Position numbers and translations under genes: made by a program. From contig NW_025064902.1 in assembly GCF_019112545.1 (NCBI RefSeq), positions 356,623-420,622 on the forward strand: DNA of 64,000 bases. Reading direction: 5' to 3'. Under the pieces are notes generated by a model that worked only from the letters and a program-made list of their open reading frames with translations, searched no databases and had not been told where the DNA came from. Source of the stretch: Guyanagaster necrorhizus. Its lineage: Eukaryota; Basidiomycota; Agaricomycetes; Agaricales; Physalacriaceae. The stretch's first letter is position 1; every line of letters begins with the position of its first letter. This document shows positions 35,429 through 47,732 of the stretch, piece after piece.

Positions 35429-36019
35429 AGCCGTGAGAGAGGGATTATGTCGACTTATCTTCGTGTCTAGATTGTCAATATTTTTTGCCTTGTCAAAATA
35501 AAGCATTCTTTTTGCTACTGAACACGACATATTGTGCATGTTGAACTCCCTCTTCACGTTTTTAAAGTTTTTTTTCTGTTCGTCAGGATCCTTATTAGGA
35601 TAGGGGAGCTGAACACAGATGACTAGATATATTCAAGTCCAAGAAGAAACAATCCATGACAATGAAAAGCAGCGGGCGGCATGGGATTGAGATCCTCCAA
35701 AACACGAAGTTTGTTGACCCCAAAACGATGCTCCTAAAACATTAAAGTCGTGCTCAAAATTCAGGTTTGTTAAAAATGTTCATCTTTCCGGTGTGAATAA
35801 GCTTCCATCCTCTGTCAGGTCTGTCCATTAACTGGTCCGTCGTACACACGAAAAGATTCGGCAACAACAGAGAATGCCAGTGGGTTTACATTCCACCAAA
35901 CAGAACATAAGTGAGCAGATGTTAGATAAATAATATATGCCAAAGTACTTGTATTATGTTACACATTGATAATATATTGCATCGTATTCTACTTTGGGAC
36001 GGAATGCCCTTTTCTCTAA
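35429..36019. other. Intergenic between convergent genes
   Basis: AT-rich 3' flanks of the seven-helix gene and the F-box gene. No coding signal. Confidence 0.45.
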
Positions 36020-38018
36020 TCATGCAGAAATGTCACCTATCACAGGCTTCAGGTCGCTAAAAGTCGACGTCGTCCAGAGATGAACGCTATTCGGCCACCC
36101 AGGAGGCAAAAACGCCGTCGACCTCTGGTCATACGAATATTCCACATGCTCGATATGCTCACCGAGCTGCTCCTCGTCGTCCGCGATCATATCGACAAAC
36201 GTATTGTCAGGGAACGGCGAAGGGACAGTCGCCTCTGGCGAATCCGTCTGTGGAACGAGAAGTTGCTTTACCTCCACTCTCTCCAGCGGGCTCCCCCGCT
36301 GCTTCCTCTCCCTCGCTAGCTCGCTGATATAGAACGCCTGGATCGCCCCTGGCGGTCCCTCGATAGACAACGATCGGAGCAGAGGACACACCACCACCTG
36401 TCCCTTCGCCACCTTGCCATTGCCATTGTCCGGTTTAAGAGGCCCGAGAATGACCCTCGACGACGTCCATAACGTAGTGGGTGGCTGAATGCAAAGGTCG
36501 ACGAGGCTGGGCAAGTGCTGGAACGTATCGCGCCACAGCGCTGTCGTCATCGCGGGGTTAGTGAGCTGGTCTTGAATACAGAAGGTGCGGACTTCGGATA
36601 GAGGGAACGTGGAGGGAATCTTTTCGTAATGGTCATGGGAGAAGATGCCGTGAGTGTAGAGAACGCCCTTGGTGAGTGCGACGATTGTGTACATCGTGGA
36701 AGGCATGCATGAGAGGCGCCATTCGGTGATGTGGTCGAGGTTCTTCAAGTTGGAGTGGTCTGAGGGGAGGAGCCGGGATAAGTCCCCGTTCATATTTCCG
36801 CCCGCAGGATCGTCGCTCTGCGTGAGATCCGTCCAGAGATACATGCTCGTATGTGATGGGAGGGATAGATACGAGAGCAGTCGTTTCACGTGAGTCAGAT
36901 CGCTGAGCTTTCCCCAGTGTAGCTCTCGGAGTGAACTAAGCTCGACGAGCCGATCCGGAGGAGGCGCTGGAACGTCTTCCTCTTCCGTGCGAGAGGGTCC
37001 GGCGGAAACCATCGCAAGCACCTCCAAGGCGGGACATGCTTCAAGAAAATCGAGAAACTGTGAAGTAGTAGGACGGGAGGATTGTGGTACGGGCTGATGA
37101 TGGAAGCAGACGTGCGTAAGAGAGGTGAAGTAACCACTGGGCCAGGTCGAGAAGTACTCGAGACACAGCTTCCGTAATTTCGGCATATGTCCGTTAAACA
37201 GCGCCGGAAGATGACTCCCTGCATCAACGGTACCGAGCGTGTCAATAGTCAAACTGACAAGCTCTGGAGCAGCTCCCGAAGCCGAAAGCGTCTCAAATAC
37301 GATCGGCGTCGAAGTTTTCCACTCGGACAACCGCAAATGTAGCTCGCGCACCCTATGAATGTGGGGCGATAAGAGCTCGAGATCCTCGCGAGAGAAATCT
37401 GCCTTGCGCATGCCAAAGAAGACAGATAGCGGCGCGAGAGAGGAACGAGAGAGGAATGTGCCGGGAATGATGTAGTTATCGACGGTGGACCATAGGGTTG
37501 GGGTCGTATCTATGACTATTCGCCAATGCTTGCACACGTCGCGGAGGGAAAGCCACTCCCGGCTCCGCCGGTCGTAGACGTTGTTTTCGGGGACAGGAAG
37601 GAAAGAAGAGAGGTATTGCTGTGTCTCCCGGAATATGGCAATGAGAAGCTCGGTAGGAAGTTTGTTAATCGCTTGCAAGGCATTCCGAGCGCTTCTGACT
37701 TGTGCCGTTATTGAGATGAGCTTCGTTTCTAAGTCGTCCAGCTAGGTTGCAACGTACAGTCAGAAGGCGATAGACGTTGAATTCAGTTATTACTCACATC
37801 CGATGAACACAATTCCTCCGGACTACAGAACACAAGGATGAACATTCTGTATTTAGTAAAAATAAGCGCCCAAGAGAAAAAAACCCTTACCTCTGTCGAA
37901 TTCGATATGACAACAGGTCCACCAGTTGCCGTGCACTACGAGTGACAGCAGATGGCCCAAATACGAGATATATCACGACGGCACAGAGCACTGTGAAGAG
38001 ATGGCTCGAATCGAACAT
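36020..38018 (-). CDS. F-box protein with an N-terminal hydrophobic anchor
   Basis: A long last exon (to 36020) encodes an F-box (INKLPTELLIAIFRETQ) about 80 residues in, followed by SLRDVCKHWRIVIDTTPTLWSTV, the usual agaricomycete F-box continuation, and about 450 residues of irregular Leu-rich sequence. Two short upstream exons give a start at 38018: MFDSSHLFTVLCAVVIYLVFG, a strong hydrophobic helix, then a basic linker and a helical segment (DLDDLETKLISITAQVRS). F-box proteins recruit substrates to SCF ubiquitin ligases; the leading membrane helix suggests anchoring in a membrane. That helix depends on my exon choice, which has clean GT-AG borders. A decayed paralog lies at 54330-55540 with the same short upstream exon. 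Confidence 0.82.
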
Positions 38019-38797
38019 GGGTGACGAAGAACAAGCTGGGTTAGTCCCAGTTTGGCAATGAACGCTCCGGTCTATTAATTTCGGCAGCTATTTTTAAAAC
38101 ATGAGCCTGCAGCACGGGACACGCGTGGCAGGAGATAGGAAACTTTTAGGGTTCGTGCCTCAGGCTCGGTTACGAGAGTGGTACCCCTGACTTCAGAAGT
38201 ATCCCACACCGTTAGCTAGGCGTGTCTGGCTAGGTGTATTAATGGGAACCGCTGTGAACCAAATATGTAGCCAACAGCGCCGAAAAGAGAGTGTGCAGGG
38301 CTCCACAACGCAAAATCCCTTGTAGTTCTGATTCCCGTCGTCCAAAGATCAATCCGGAAGATTTACTTGGATCATCAACCTGCATAGTAGTAATCCAGCG
38401 CAGATTCGCAAAGGCACTCGTCGACGGCTCCGCAGCACCACCCTAACGACAGTGATCAATCTTATCATTGCTTCATTTTTCGACTGCGCAATTTAGGAAC
38501 GGCTGATGTCGGCATGCTAACAGATACCCGGGACCAAGAGAGGTGCATAGCCTGGAACCAGTCCTTTTCCAGGACCTGAGCTGTATTACGAGGACCATCG
38601 TTAACGTACATTTCAAGACCAGAAGTTCACTACATCCGATTCGCAAGAATAAAAATCCACCACTAGATAGACATTATGAGATCAATTTTTCAGAACAGAG
38701 CAGCTGCACACTCACCAAGAAAAGAAAGGACCTGAATCGATCAGCTCGTCCTGAAATCCGTGGGCGGGGTACATGGTCATCGCCAAGCCCCTAGTAC
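38019..38797. other. Intergenic, no gene recognised
   Basis: 5' flank of the F-box gene and 3' flank of the seven-helix gene, both minus strand. No coding signal recognised. Confidence 0.4.
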
Positions 38798-39998
38798 CTA
38801 CTCTCTGGCACTCGGTACTTGTTCAGGTTCCAGCACGCTTAATCGCTCCCGGCCCTTGCCTTTGACAGAAGTCGACCTACCACGGTCCCGTTGTACCGTG
38901 TGATCCTCGGTTGTGGTTGTGGAGCGCGCGTGAGATACATCAGTAAAGCCCAAAGATGGAGGTCCATGCCAAGACTCTTCGGGCCGGGCCTGTCCTGAAG
39001 CAACTCGGGCGATAATCAGCGTAGGTGCTATACCCTAATAACTCGTCAAACCAACAGCACGAAACGGAAACGAGGAGCTTTACAGTGATAGGGTAAACCA
39101 GCATCTGGGTGTACATGTACCCATTGCCACTGAGAGGGTAGCATACCATAAGCAGCAGGTAACTGATCGAATACAGCGCAGCGGATTCCACGAGAATCTC
39201 TATCACGTCGCGATACGTTCCAAGACCCACGCCGCGTTGTTGTCTTGTCACACGGACAATTCGCGTGACAATCAGAGTTGTGCACAAGATGTTTGTTCCC
39301 AATGTCGTGGCAATGGTGGCCACAGCCCATTTGGTTACAACATCGTCACCCGACGACGACGTATACTGATGAACGACGAGTTTGATTCTGCAAACTGAAA
39401 GTAAAAACGGTCAGAGCCTGTCTGAAAGACGAAGAGAGATCAATGTACATATCTCGCATACAATGAATAGGATGGGTAAAATCACTATTTTCCAGCTTTG
39501 ACCCCATACAACCCAGCACCGCCAGATCTACGGAAAGGACATGAAAAGCCGCATGGGAAGAGGAAGACAGCACGTACTATCGTACAACTGGCGACGAGAA
39601 TATTCAAAGCCGAAGCTACGGCGCTCATAATCTTTGAAGACAAGGGAGTGTCTATGAGATCATATCGGGACTGGACAGATGTCCCATAGACAAGAGCGAT
39701 GCGCAGTTCAATCCATGAGACGGCAATCTGGATCGTGCAAAGGATGTACAAGGCTGTGATCAGGAATCCCATGTAAATCCGAGCCTTGCAGATGCAGTTG
39801 GTAGCTAAGCAATGCACGGACATTGCATAGAGGCCGGTATAGATACCTGTTGGTGAGCCATAGTTAGTAACACTTCAAAAAAGCATTTGTTCAGAACGAC
39901 GGACCGTGGATGAAGAACCCACATATATAGGAATTAAGAGTTCCATCGAGATAGACCTGCATCTCTTCCTCGGAAAGATAGATGTCCATGAAAGACAT
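38798..39998 (-). CDS. Seven-helix membrane protein, WRCW-type agaricomycete family
   Basis: Five exons from MSFMDIYLSEEEMQVYLDG (39998): GIYTGLYAMSVHC, KARIYMGFLITALYILCTI, a SALNILVASCTI helix, IWRCWVVWGQSWKIVILPILFIVCEI, VATIATTLGTNILCTTLIVTRIVR, YRDVIEILVESAALYSISYLLL, YPITGIAPTLIIARVASGQ, ending in a basic/Ser tail LEPEQVPSARE at 38798. Order, intron positions and blocks match the gene at 34181, so the two are paralogs within the spacer. Seven hydrophobic helices; function unknown. All introns have proper borders and no break was seen. Confidence 0.8.
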
Positions 39999-41279
39999 GT
40001 CGACGCGGTCGCAAGAAGGTAGAAGGGAAGATACCCGCTGTCGAATATAACAAAGACCTTATATGCGAAGCACCATCCGGCGCGCCGGCAGTGCTGACGA
40101 TGGGAGAATTTGAAAAAAAAAAAAAAAAAAGGCTGGCTGTCGCAAGCTGATCATCGTGATGAGTCTTTGAAGAACGAATAGCTAATAACATGGGGAAAAA
40201 ATCAACGATGATGCCAGACAGGTCGCCTCGAAGTCACGGGTGCCAGTGAGCCAGGATCTTGCGGCTGGGGAGTGTTCAGACCCAAAGGCTGCCAGTGGAG
40301 TCAATATGAGCCGTCGGAAGTAGAGCGAGGTTTCTTACAGAAATGGTGGTGGTCCACATAGCGGGAACACACAAAAGGACATATGATCATCTTGACATCG
40401 CAGCTTAAATTGATAGGCCTTGCTGTTACAAGATGACATCGCGTATACGGGCCGTATATATATGCGTAGTGGTACAGGCCTCGAGGCTGGACGACAAATT
40501 AATATTGGAGCCAGCCAATCAACGCCGCGTTGCCTAACGCATGCTCCAGTGATATAAGAGCATTTATCTGTTGACCACCACCAGCTATTAGACTTTGGTA
40601 TACCGAAGACACTCGTACTCACAAACGGTCGGTTTCCGACAGTAGAATTCAGCCACCGGTGCGCACTAAACATGCCTGGACCGCCTCTCTGACCAGTGGC
40701 GGAAGTGCATAGGACTGTCTCGGACCGGTGGCTGACAGCCAACGTCGAGTGTCGCACTGAGTCGCTCGTCTCCGCTCAATGAACACCAGCCTCCCAACGT
40801 CTTTGTCACGGTGAAACTGGTTTCAGCACAGGATGGGTACGCTATGTTGTTCATCTGCTTTGGCGGGTATACAAGCTTAATTTATTCTTGCCGTGGTCCA
40901 TTGCAGGGCACATGGTGGATTCAGAGACGTGGGCGCGTGTGAAGACATTAAAGGCACCAGACGCTGTATGATGATATCCCAGACCGCATCCATTTTCATT
41001 GAGGAGGGCAGTTCTGCACCTCCCGCAGTATGGAAAGGCGATAATTATTGGCCTAGGACCTCCTATCGGTGCCAGAACGAAAAGACAGCTATGCGCCTGC
41101 TATTCCACATGTAAGTAAACGGACATTATGCATCAGTAGATGAACTGAGCGCACCTTGACCCAGCATACCAGTTTCAAGCTTGTTCAATCCACTGCTGAC
41201 GGTATCGAGGACGATGCGCTCCAATGTCGTACATGTAGAGGTTCCAAATTTAAATTACTAGTCCCGGGGAAGGACTTTA
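39999..41279. other. Intergenic, no gene recognised
   Basis: Contains an 18-base A run near 40111-40130 and unrelated short open stretches. No domain recognised. Confidence 0.4.
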
Positions 41280-42430
41280 GGCGTGCTCGAAATCTTTGGA
41301 AGACATCTGGTGGCACAGAAGAGTAGTACGAGTGAACGACGAAAAAGAGATGGATCGAGGGTCAGAGCAAGAAATGGAGTGTGGGAAAATGTAGATTTCA
41401 GTCTTCACCGCTACCACCATCTTCGTCCATGCATCGTTCAACCGACCTGCGACAATGGGAATATCAGCGCCGTAGTACGCCATACCTGTGCTGTATCTTG
41501 GCATAGCGAATCTTTGGAGACGTCGACCCGTTTTCCTGCCAATCCTGTCTCCTCACCAAATCAACGGACCCAAGACCGTAGCCAAGTGTATCTGAGACGA
41601 CACCAGTAATAGGATCTAAAATGACGGAATGCAATACGTCGCCTCGCATCCAGCATCCCAGCGGAAAAATCACAGTATACCGGCGACGGCGCGGCTGGAC
41701 GACTCGGAAGCAGAAGTGGGGATGTCCTTAGCGTTGGACAATGGCGCATATATCTACACTCCGGCACATTATACTGGTGCGTTTAGCTTTATCGCGATTA
41801 AGAACGTCCTGCTGACACAGAATAGTGGTATCGCGGACCTCTTTCCTCTGCCTACCGGAGGCGTGCACCCTACCATTGAGCAAGGAGAAAGGTTTTTCCA
41901 GCGATGAAGATGTCCTGGACGCCGCCCCATCGTTATACTCCTCGATTCGCGCTCTCAATATGATCGATGCTCGCTTACCTGACATTGGAATAGTGACCAT
42001 CGATGGTCGATAATCTGACCCTTTGCTTCATCCATCAACGGAGCCTCGCCAGACTGTGGTTCGGGTCTAAACTTCTCAATGGCACCTGAACGTGGCCCGA
42101 TACTCAATCTCCCGGTTACACATCGAGTCTCCCGCATATATGCGCGTCAGGCAAGCTATCGCCGGCTATCCGGAAATTTGCATCCTCGAATAGACCATGC
42201 GACTCGAGTGATGTTGAGCGAGGCAATGTTATCGGCTCTCAAGCGGTCGCCTGACATCGGGACGACATTGGTAGACCACCGGCACGGGCGACGATTTGAA
42301 GGAGAGAGATGTTCACTTTTGGACTTGCAGGAGGAATAATTGACAGCGCTTTTTTTTTTTAATTGCGCATAGCCATAACATTAATATCGGTCTCAGATAC
42401 GCTCGACATCCCGGCACGTATTGAACAATC
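41280..42430. repeat. Repeat unit A (unknown, gene-derived?)
   Basis: Aligns in the same orientation with 55677-56990 (unit B), and its last part with 49970-50300 (unit C). Shared landmarks are gtgctcgaa then atgg-gcgtgggaaaat near the start, and catgcgactc, gggcgacgatttgaa, agagatgttc and gataattga near the end. No frame stays open across all copies. A minus-strand stretch LQIVARA-G is shared by A and B, so it may descend from a gene. The family is not recognised. Confidence 0.6.
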
Positions 42431-43193
42431 GACCCGTCTTCTACTCAGTACGGCTTATCTAATGGTGACGGTACTTTGGCAATACGATAGGCCAATCGAA
42501 GGTAAGAAGCACTTCTCGGCTACAAAGAAACTTGCATTGTTGTGTGGTTGGCGTAACTCCCCGTGCCGTTGAGTCTTCCATCGCGAAAATGGGGTTCCAC
42601 GGTCCATGGTGTGCGCTATGTCCGACAGCAGGAGGTGCACATGGGGGCTTCACTTCCTTCGAGTCATCTGAACGTGTCCATTCTTTCTGTCTGAATGAAG
42701 TCAGGTAAATTTGCGGACGTCGAGGGAGGGCGACGAACGATGTTCCTTATCGGTCGTGAGCGCTCGGCTTGGGGGTTGAGAGGATGGGTTTCGTAGTGTG
42801 TCCTTGCGTCCGGCGTGCCTGAAGATACCGTATAGTGTAATGATGAGATGAAACATAGTGTTGGTAATGTCGTTGTGTCGCAGATATCACCGAGGCTGGA
42901 TGGACCTTCTCCATGTTTGCCAGCGATGGAGGAATATCGTGCGCTCTTTCGCTCTTGTACATCAGAGACGATGATCTCATTAACTCCACCTTCTTGGGAA
43001 AGATGACACTTCATCTCCTCTCAGTTGTTTACCGTGAGATTCCATAGAAGTGATTTCCCATCTCGAGAACGACGAGCCGACGGAATTTTTACCCTCGACA
43101 TAGCCCTGAACAGATCGGTTCGTCAAGCGGTGTGACCTATGACCTCCCTGACGAATTTTTGGATTCGTCAGTTACCTCATTGGAATGTTGTTG

Positions 43194-43462
43194 TATTGAC
43201 AGAAGAATATAAGTAAGAGTCTACAAATGATGGTGAGTAATATAGTAAGGGACATGATAGCGGTATACATGCCTCAGTCGGGCACAGCGTAGGTGAAACG
43301 ACTGAGGTATACGGGTATCTACAGCCAGGCTATATAGGTGACCGGGTAACGACAGGGGGTGTGTGTATGTGGTAAGTAAGAATAGGTGATAATCAAAAGA
43401 GAACGAGTGACGATCAAAAAGGTAAAGGTAAAGGTAAAGGTATATACGGATATCCTCCAACA
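43194..43462 (-). mobile_element. Solo copia-type LTR in the right arm, 269 bp
   Basis: Mirror of 21823-22085, flanked by TGTTG (43189-43193 and 43463-43467), the complement of the CAACA duplication of the left arm. It keeps most of its CpG sites and has a 6-bp expansion in an aaaggt repeat. Confidence 0.85.
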
Positions 43463-43780
43463 TGTTGATGTATCTTACGCGATAGCCAACTTGGACGAAG
43501 CGGTGTGCTCCCTGGTATCACCGCCCATATCAGGAGCTACCAGCCTGGTCCAGCCAACTTCGCCGATATTATAGACGAGAGTATTACCTCACTCCCAATC
43601 GTTTTCCTCTCTTAATACGTGCATCGAGTCGATCATCGAATCACGCTTTCACCCCGTCTCTGTCGATTTCCTTGTTCACCCGCCGCACATCATTGTCAGA
43701 TCCTTGGCCGCCATAAATATAAGCAATTCTTGTCGACACACTCAGATACTGAAGTATCGTTCTCACTCCTAGTATCAGGA

Positions 43781-44764
43781 ATGTTTGCTGCCATGCGCCA
43801 ACGTGATCGTCATCAGTACATTGCTTTGGACCAAGTAGCCAGTGAGCTGCACCTCTCTGATGACTCCTCTCAGTCGTCCGAGACCTCTGTACTTGGTATG
43901 TAGTCTAGCCCTGGCCAAATACTTACTACTCACGGTACCTTATCAGACAATGGCCGCACGAAGGACACACCTCGTTACCTCTATACGACTTGGGTTCTTT
44001 ACATTTTTGTCCTATGCACAGTCATCGACTGCATCGCCATCGTAATTCTCGCTACATTGCGGTCCGGTGTATGGGATCTTCAGACCACAATCTCCCCAGA
44101 CACTCTTCCACTAAGGAACGCGTATACAAACCTCGACAAGCTCTATCAGAATCGTTCTTCGAGCTTTGTCCTCAAAACACCTGTCTATAATCTGCCTTTA
44201 CTTGTTGGGCAGGTCTCCCGTTATGAACCGGATAGGTTCTTTCCACAACCAGTGGACGTGTATGCTGACGAGAGTTTCGGCTATAGTCAATTAGTCTACC
44301 AACACTACCTCCTTAATGACCAGGTGAGATTCATTTTGTTCTTTATCTGCTAGCCACTCAAGCTTTCATTTATCCAATGACATTAGCTCAGTACAATTGT
44401 ACAATTCAGAGCGCAAGATTATGGCTTGGAGAATTGCACTTTCGCGTTCACATTGCCTGCCCCCGACTCATTTAAGAGTCCCGCCATAGCCGATGATCAG
44501 AGCAACATCACATCGATCGAAATATCCATGATCCCCGTTGACCGTCGACTCCGAACGAAGAGGCTCTCATGGGGAAGCTTACCTTCTGCCAGGATGCATG
44601 TTGGTTTGCTCAATATTTCTGATGGACGTACAGTAGAAGGCCCTCCGTTCTACTGCCCATCCGGCACATATCTCACTTTCGAACTCAGCTGTGTTCACTA
44701 TCCCTGCTATCTTGATGTTATCGGTGAACGCACCGCAGAGTTTGGTAGTCCGAATGATTTCTAG
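43781..44764 (+). CDS. One-pass membrane protein with ENCT ectodomain (right-arm copy)
   Basis: Same 984-bp, three-exon structure as 20521-21504. Differences are few: L to M near the start (FAAMRQ), GVWDLQ for GVWGFQ, DTLPL for DALPL, IPVDRR for IPFDRR. Membrane helix and the ENCT, LSWGSLP and FELSC blocks are intact. Both copies appear functional, so dosage is doubled unless silenced. Confidence 0.72.
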
Positions 44765-45017
44765 TTAGGCGGTCGCTGACTGTATACGCATAGGCTTCTA
44801 TATTTTACAGCGGCAGACAAGATGATGCCGTTCCTAGGCAATCTCGCACCTTGGTTACAATGCATTCACTGAAACTACGAGTTTGTCTAAGTTCATCGCC
44901 TTGTACTATTTTTGATGCTACAAAATACATGTGACTACACATGATATCATAAGGTGTTTAATTATCTTCCCTGGATACTATATTCAGTTGAAATTGTCTG
45001 AACGAGTGATATAAACA

Positions 45018-45711
45018 TTACGTTGTTGCGTTAAAGTTCTTCAGTTGCCACGTTCGTACCCAATCATGCCAGTTTTGAGATACCTCAGCATATAGTGTAT
45101 CCCAGTCGTTGCAAACATGTAACTGATTACCGCGATCGTATTTGAAGTTCCTTTGGGTGAAGTCGTTTGGTTCCAAGGCAGTATCTGCATGGCAAAGAAT
45201 CCATTGCCTGAGAAGATTGAGACAATGCTGTGCGTGCAGCAGGTCATCAAGGGACACGACCTCGGCCTTGAAACCTGCATGCGTCACCCTCAGGCAATGC
45301 AGCTGATGCCAAAAAGAGACGAAGAAAAGGCGGTTCTGGGGGCCCAAGCGAACTGTTCCATTTCCCTCGGCTTCTCCGATCCACCATTCATTGTAGCCAG
45401 CATCATCAAAGGAGTAATGGACGGTCTCTTCAATGAACATGGCAGCTAAACCAGCTTGCGAAGGAAAGTAAAGTGGGACGTCATCTGAAATGAATGCTAC
45501 AACCAAGTCAAGGTTTGGAAACTCAGTCAGCTAGTAAAGAGTACGTACTATGATCTCGTCGTCCATATGGGAGACGTATGATATCACTGTGAGGAGGATT
45601 GGAGTGAAGGAGATCGAATGTCGATAGGAAGAAATATGATGAGAAGCATAGCGAGGCCACGCTCGTGACAGCAATAACAGCTTGTATATATGAATACCCT
45701 TTCATTTCCAT
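45018..45711 (-). CDS. DUF3328 (UstYa-like) protein, HxxHC type (right-arm copy)
   Basis: Two exons with the same borders as 19574-20267, 213 residues. The HQLHC motif, AQHCLNLLRQ and VCNDW are all preserved. Two residue changes seen in the main exon (F for S before FWHQ, T for M after it). Divergent from the seven-helix gene, as in the left arm. Confidence 0.85.
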
Positions 45712-46150
45712 TTCAGAAACAACAGTTATTCGGGAGACGAATAAGAGAGAGAATGATTTCTACGATGGATGGAGGGGCTGGTACAGTATTCGATATCTAC
45801 ATGACTTTATACATTCAAGTCTTGTCAAATAAGTACTTACTGTTTGAACGGCCTGTATTGAGCAAATCGATTCGGAATCAGAAGCTGTCAATTAATAGTA
45901 TTGACTGGCGACTGGGAGTTCATCATCATCACATTGGACGGCATGGTCGACTATAGATACAACGGTGGCGTATATGAATCAGAATCGTGATGGGCGGCAA
46001 GATCATTATCACTGGAGTAAGCACGTGGTCGTAGGTATTTTTCCTTCCAAACTTAAACTTCAAAGTCAGTGACGGCCCAAGGTATAAGTTGAAACGAATG
46101 ATGTTCTCCATGATATCCCTCATCAAAGGACACCTTAGCTTCCAAGTCTA

Positions 46151-47331
46151 ATGGCCAATTCTGATTTGGAGACACAGCGCGCAATCTATGTGTCCATTAT
46201 TGTTGGCTCAATAGTGTTTGGTACGTGTTTCTGTCATTACTTTCTATGTGTAGATAGTGAACGATGCTGCTTACCTATGTCGCAGGAGCTCAGATCTGTC
46301 TCTATGTGCAGTCTTTCGTTTACTTGCTCAACAACCCAGTTAAAAAATGGAGATGTTTCTATATCCTCTTTGGCGCGATCCTCGTAGTGCTTACTGCCGT
46401 CGGGGGTGGAACCAACATGCAACTCGGACAACTCATGTGGATTCAGTATCCTGATTATCCAGGTGGTGCCCCAGCATACTTCGCTGACCATTCCTCGGAC
46501 TGGTACGAAATATGGGGTACTGCCTCCGTGTCCTTTGCTAATATCATGGGAGACGGCCTTCTGGTGGGTTTACACATGTGCATACTCACGAATAAATGCT
46601 TAAAATAACTCCAAACCCAGCTGTATCGTTGCTACATAATCTATAATTCCAATATCTGGGTGGTAGGCTTTCCCTTTCTTGTTTTGCTGGCATCGACAGG
46701 TCCGTAAATTTGAGATCGGCAAGTCATCAGACTCATCATCGCTAACTCTCTGCTCTAGCTATGATCATTATTACAATTGTCCAAAGTGCAGTCCCAGAAT
46801 CGACACTCTTCTTTGGTCTTCCTATTAATTTTGCTATCGCCTGGATTTGCTTGACCGTGGGGTTCAACGTCATCGTCACCGCCCTTATCTGCTATCGTCT
46901 GTTGTCGTTCCACAAAGCTTCCCGCGAAACTCTTCCCTCTGAGCTGACCAACACTTACACCGGCATCTCTGCCATGATGCTTGAGTCTGCAGCTCCTTTC
47001 ACGATATCTGGTATCGTGTATGTTATTGCCTTTGCTGTAAAAAGCCCCTCTCAGCAAGTATTCGCCGGAATTTGGGGGGTCATGGTGGTGAGTCAACGTA
47101 TCACAGTAGATATTCCTATATACTGACAGTCTACAGGCACTTTCTCCCCAGCTCATTATTACTCGCGTAGCAATGGGTATAGCATGGAACAAAGACATGG
47201 TAGATAGGTTCTCCGACTCTTTCAGAGTTAACAGCTCTAGAACGTTTTCGTCTGCTGCGGCATCGAACGATGGAAGAGCTCGAATTGTCGTGGCGCTGAC
47301 AACCAAGGAGTCCGGTGAAGATATGGTTTGA
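46151..47331 (+). CDS. Seven-helix membrane protein, YRCY type (right-arm copy)
   Basis: Copy of 17954-19134 with identical length. Changes include LLNN for LLKN, KKWRC for KKQRN and several conservative V/I swaps; helices and the LYRCY, LESAA and PQLIITRVA blocks are intact. The gene ends nine bases before the 217-bp insertion that is unique to this arm, so its 3' flank differs from that of the left copy. Confidence 0.78.
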
Positions 47332-47339
47332 ATGGCATC

Positions 47340-47556
47340 TGTTGGGATTTTGCCAGAAAGTTCTAGAAAGGGCAATCCGGCATGATGCTGAGAGTTGATG
47401 AGCAAGCTCGAGAGAAAGAGAAAGTTGTAGTAAATTCTAGATATAAGCCTGGAGAGTACAAATACAAGCTCTGTAGGAGCTGTAAAAACAGAAGCTCATG
47501 CTATCTGGCCTTACTGACCTGGAGTCTACCCTGCACAACACCCAGGATTTCCAACA
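47340..47556. mobile_element. 217-bp insertion with TGTTGG...CCAACA ends, right arm only
   Basis: Absent at the matching site of the left arm. Perfect 6-bp inverted termini of LTR or MITE style. The flanks are GCATC and GCATG, not a clear duplication. No coding capacity. It could be a solo LTR of a different family or a miniature inverted-repeat element. Confidence 0.6.
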
Positions 47557-47732
47557 GCATGTCACCAACTGAATCTTCTTTCATTGATCCACTATTACGT
47601 TCTGCTTTTGATGTTTTGTATGGTGCCCCCATTCCTATGATTTATGCTCTTCTGTAGTGTTAACCACACTATTATTTTCCATGACAATCTTACATTTTGT
47701 TCATCAAGTGACACTGTGGGGATAAAGAAAGG

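Noticed and set aside
36080..36319. Plus-strand frames opposite the F-box gene
   Set aside because: Shadow frames of a GC-rich coding exon with no independent support.
40111..40130. Run of 18 A bases as a possible retroposon tail
   Set aside because: No target duplication, no adjacent element body and no processed-gene similarity; a simple homopolymer is enough.
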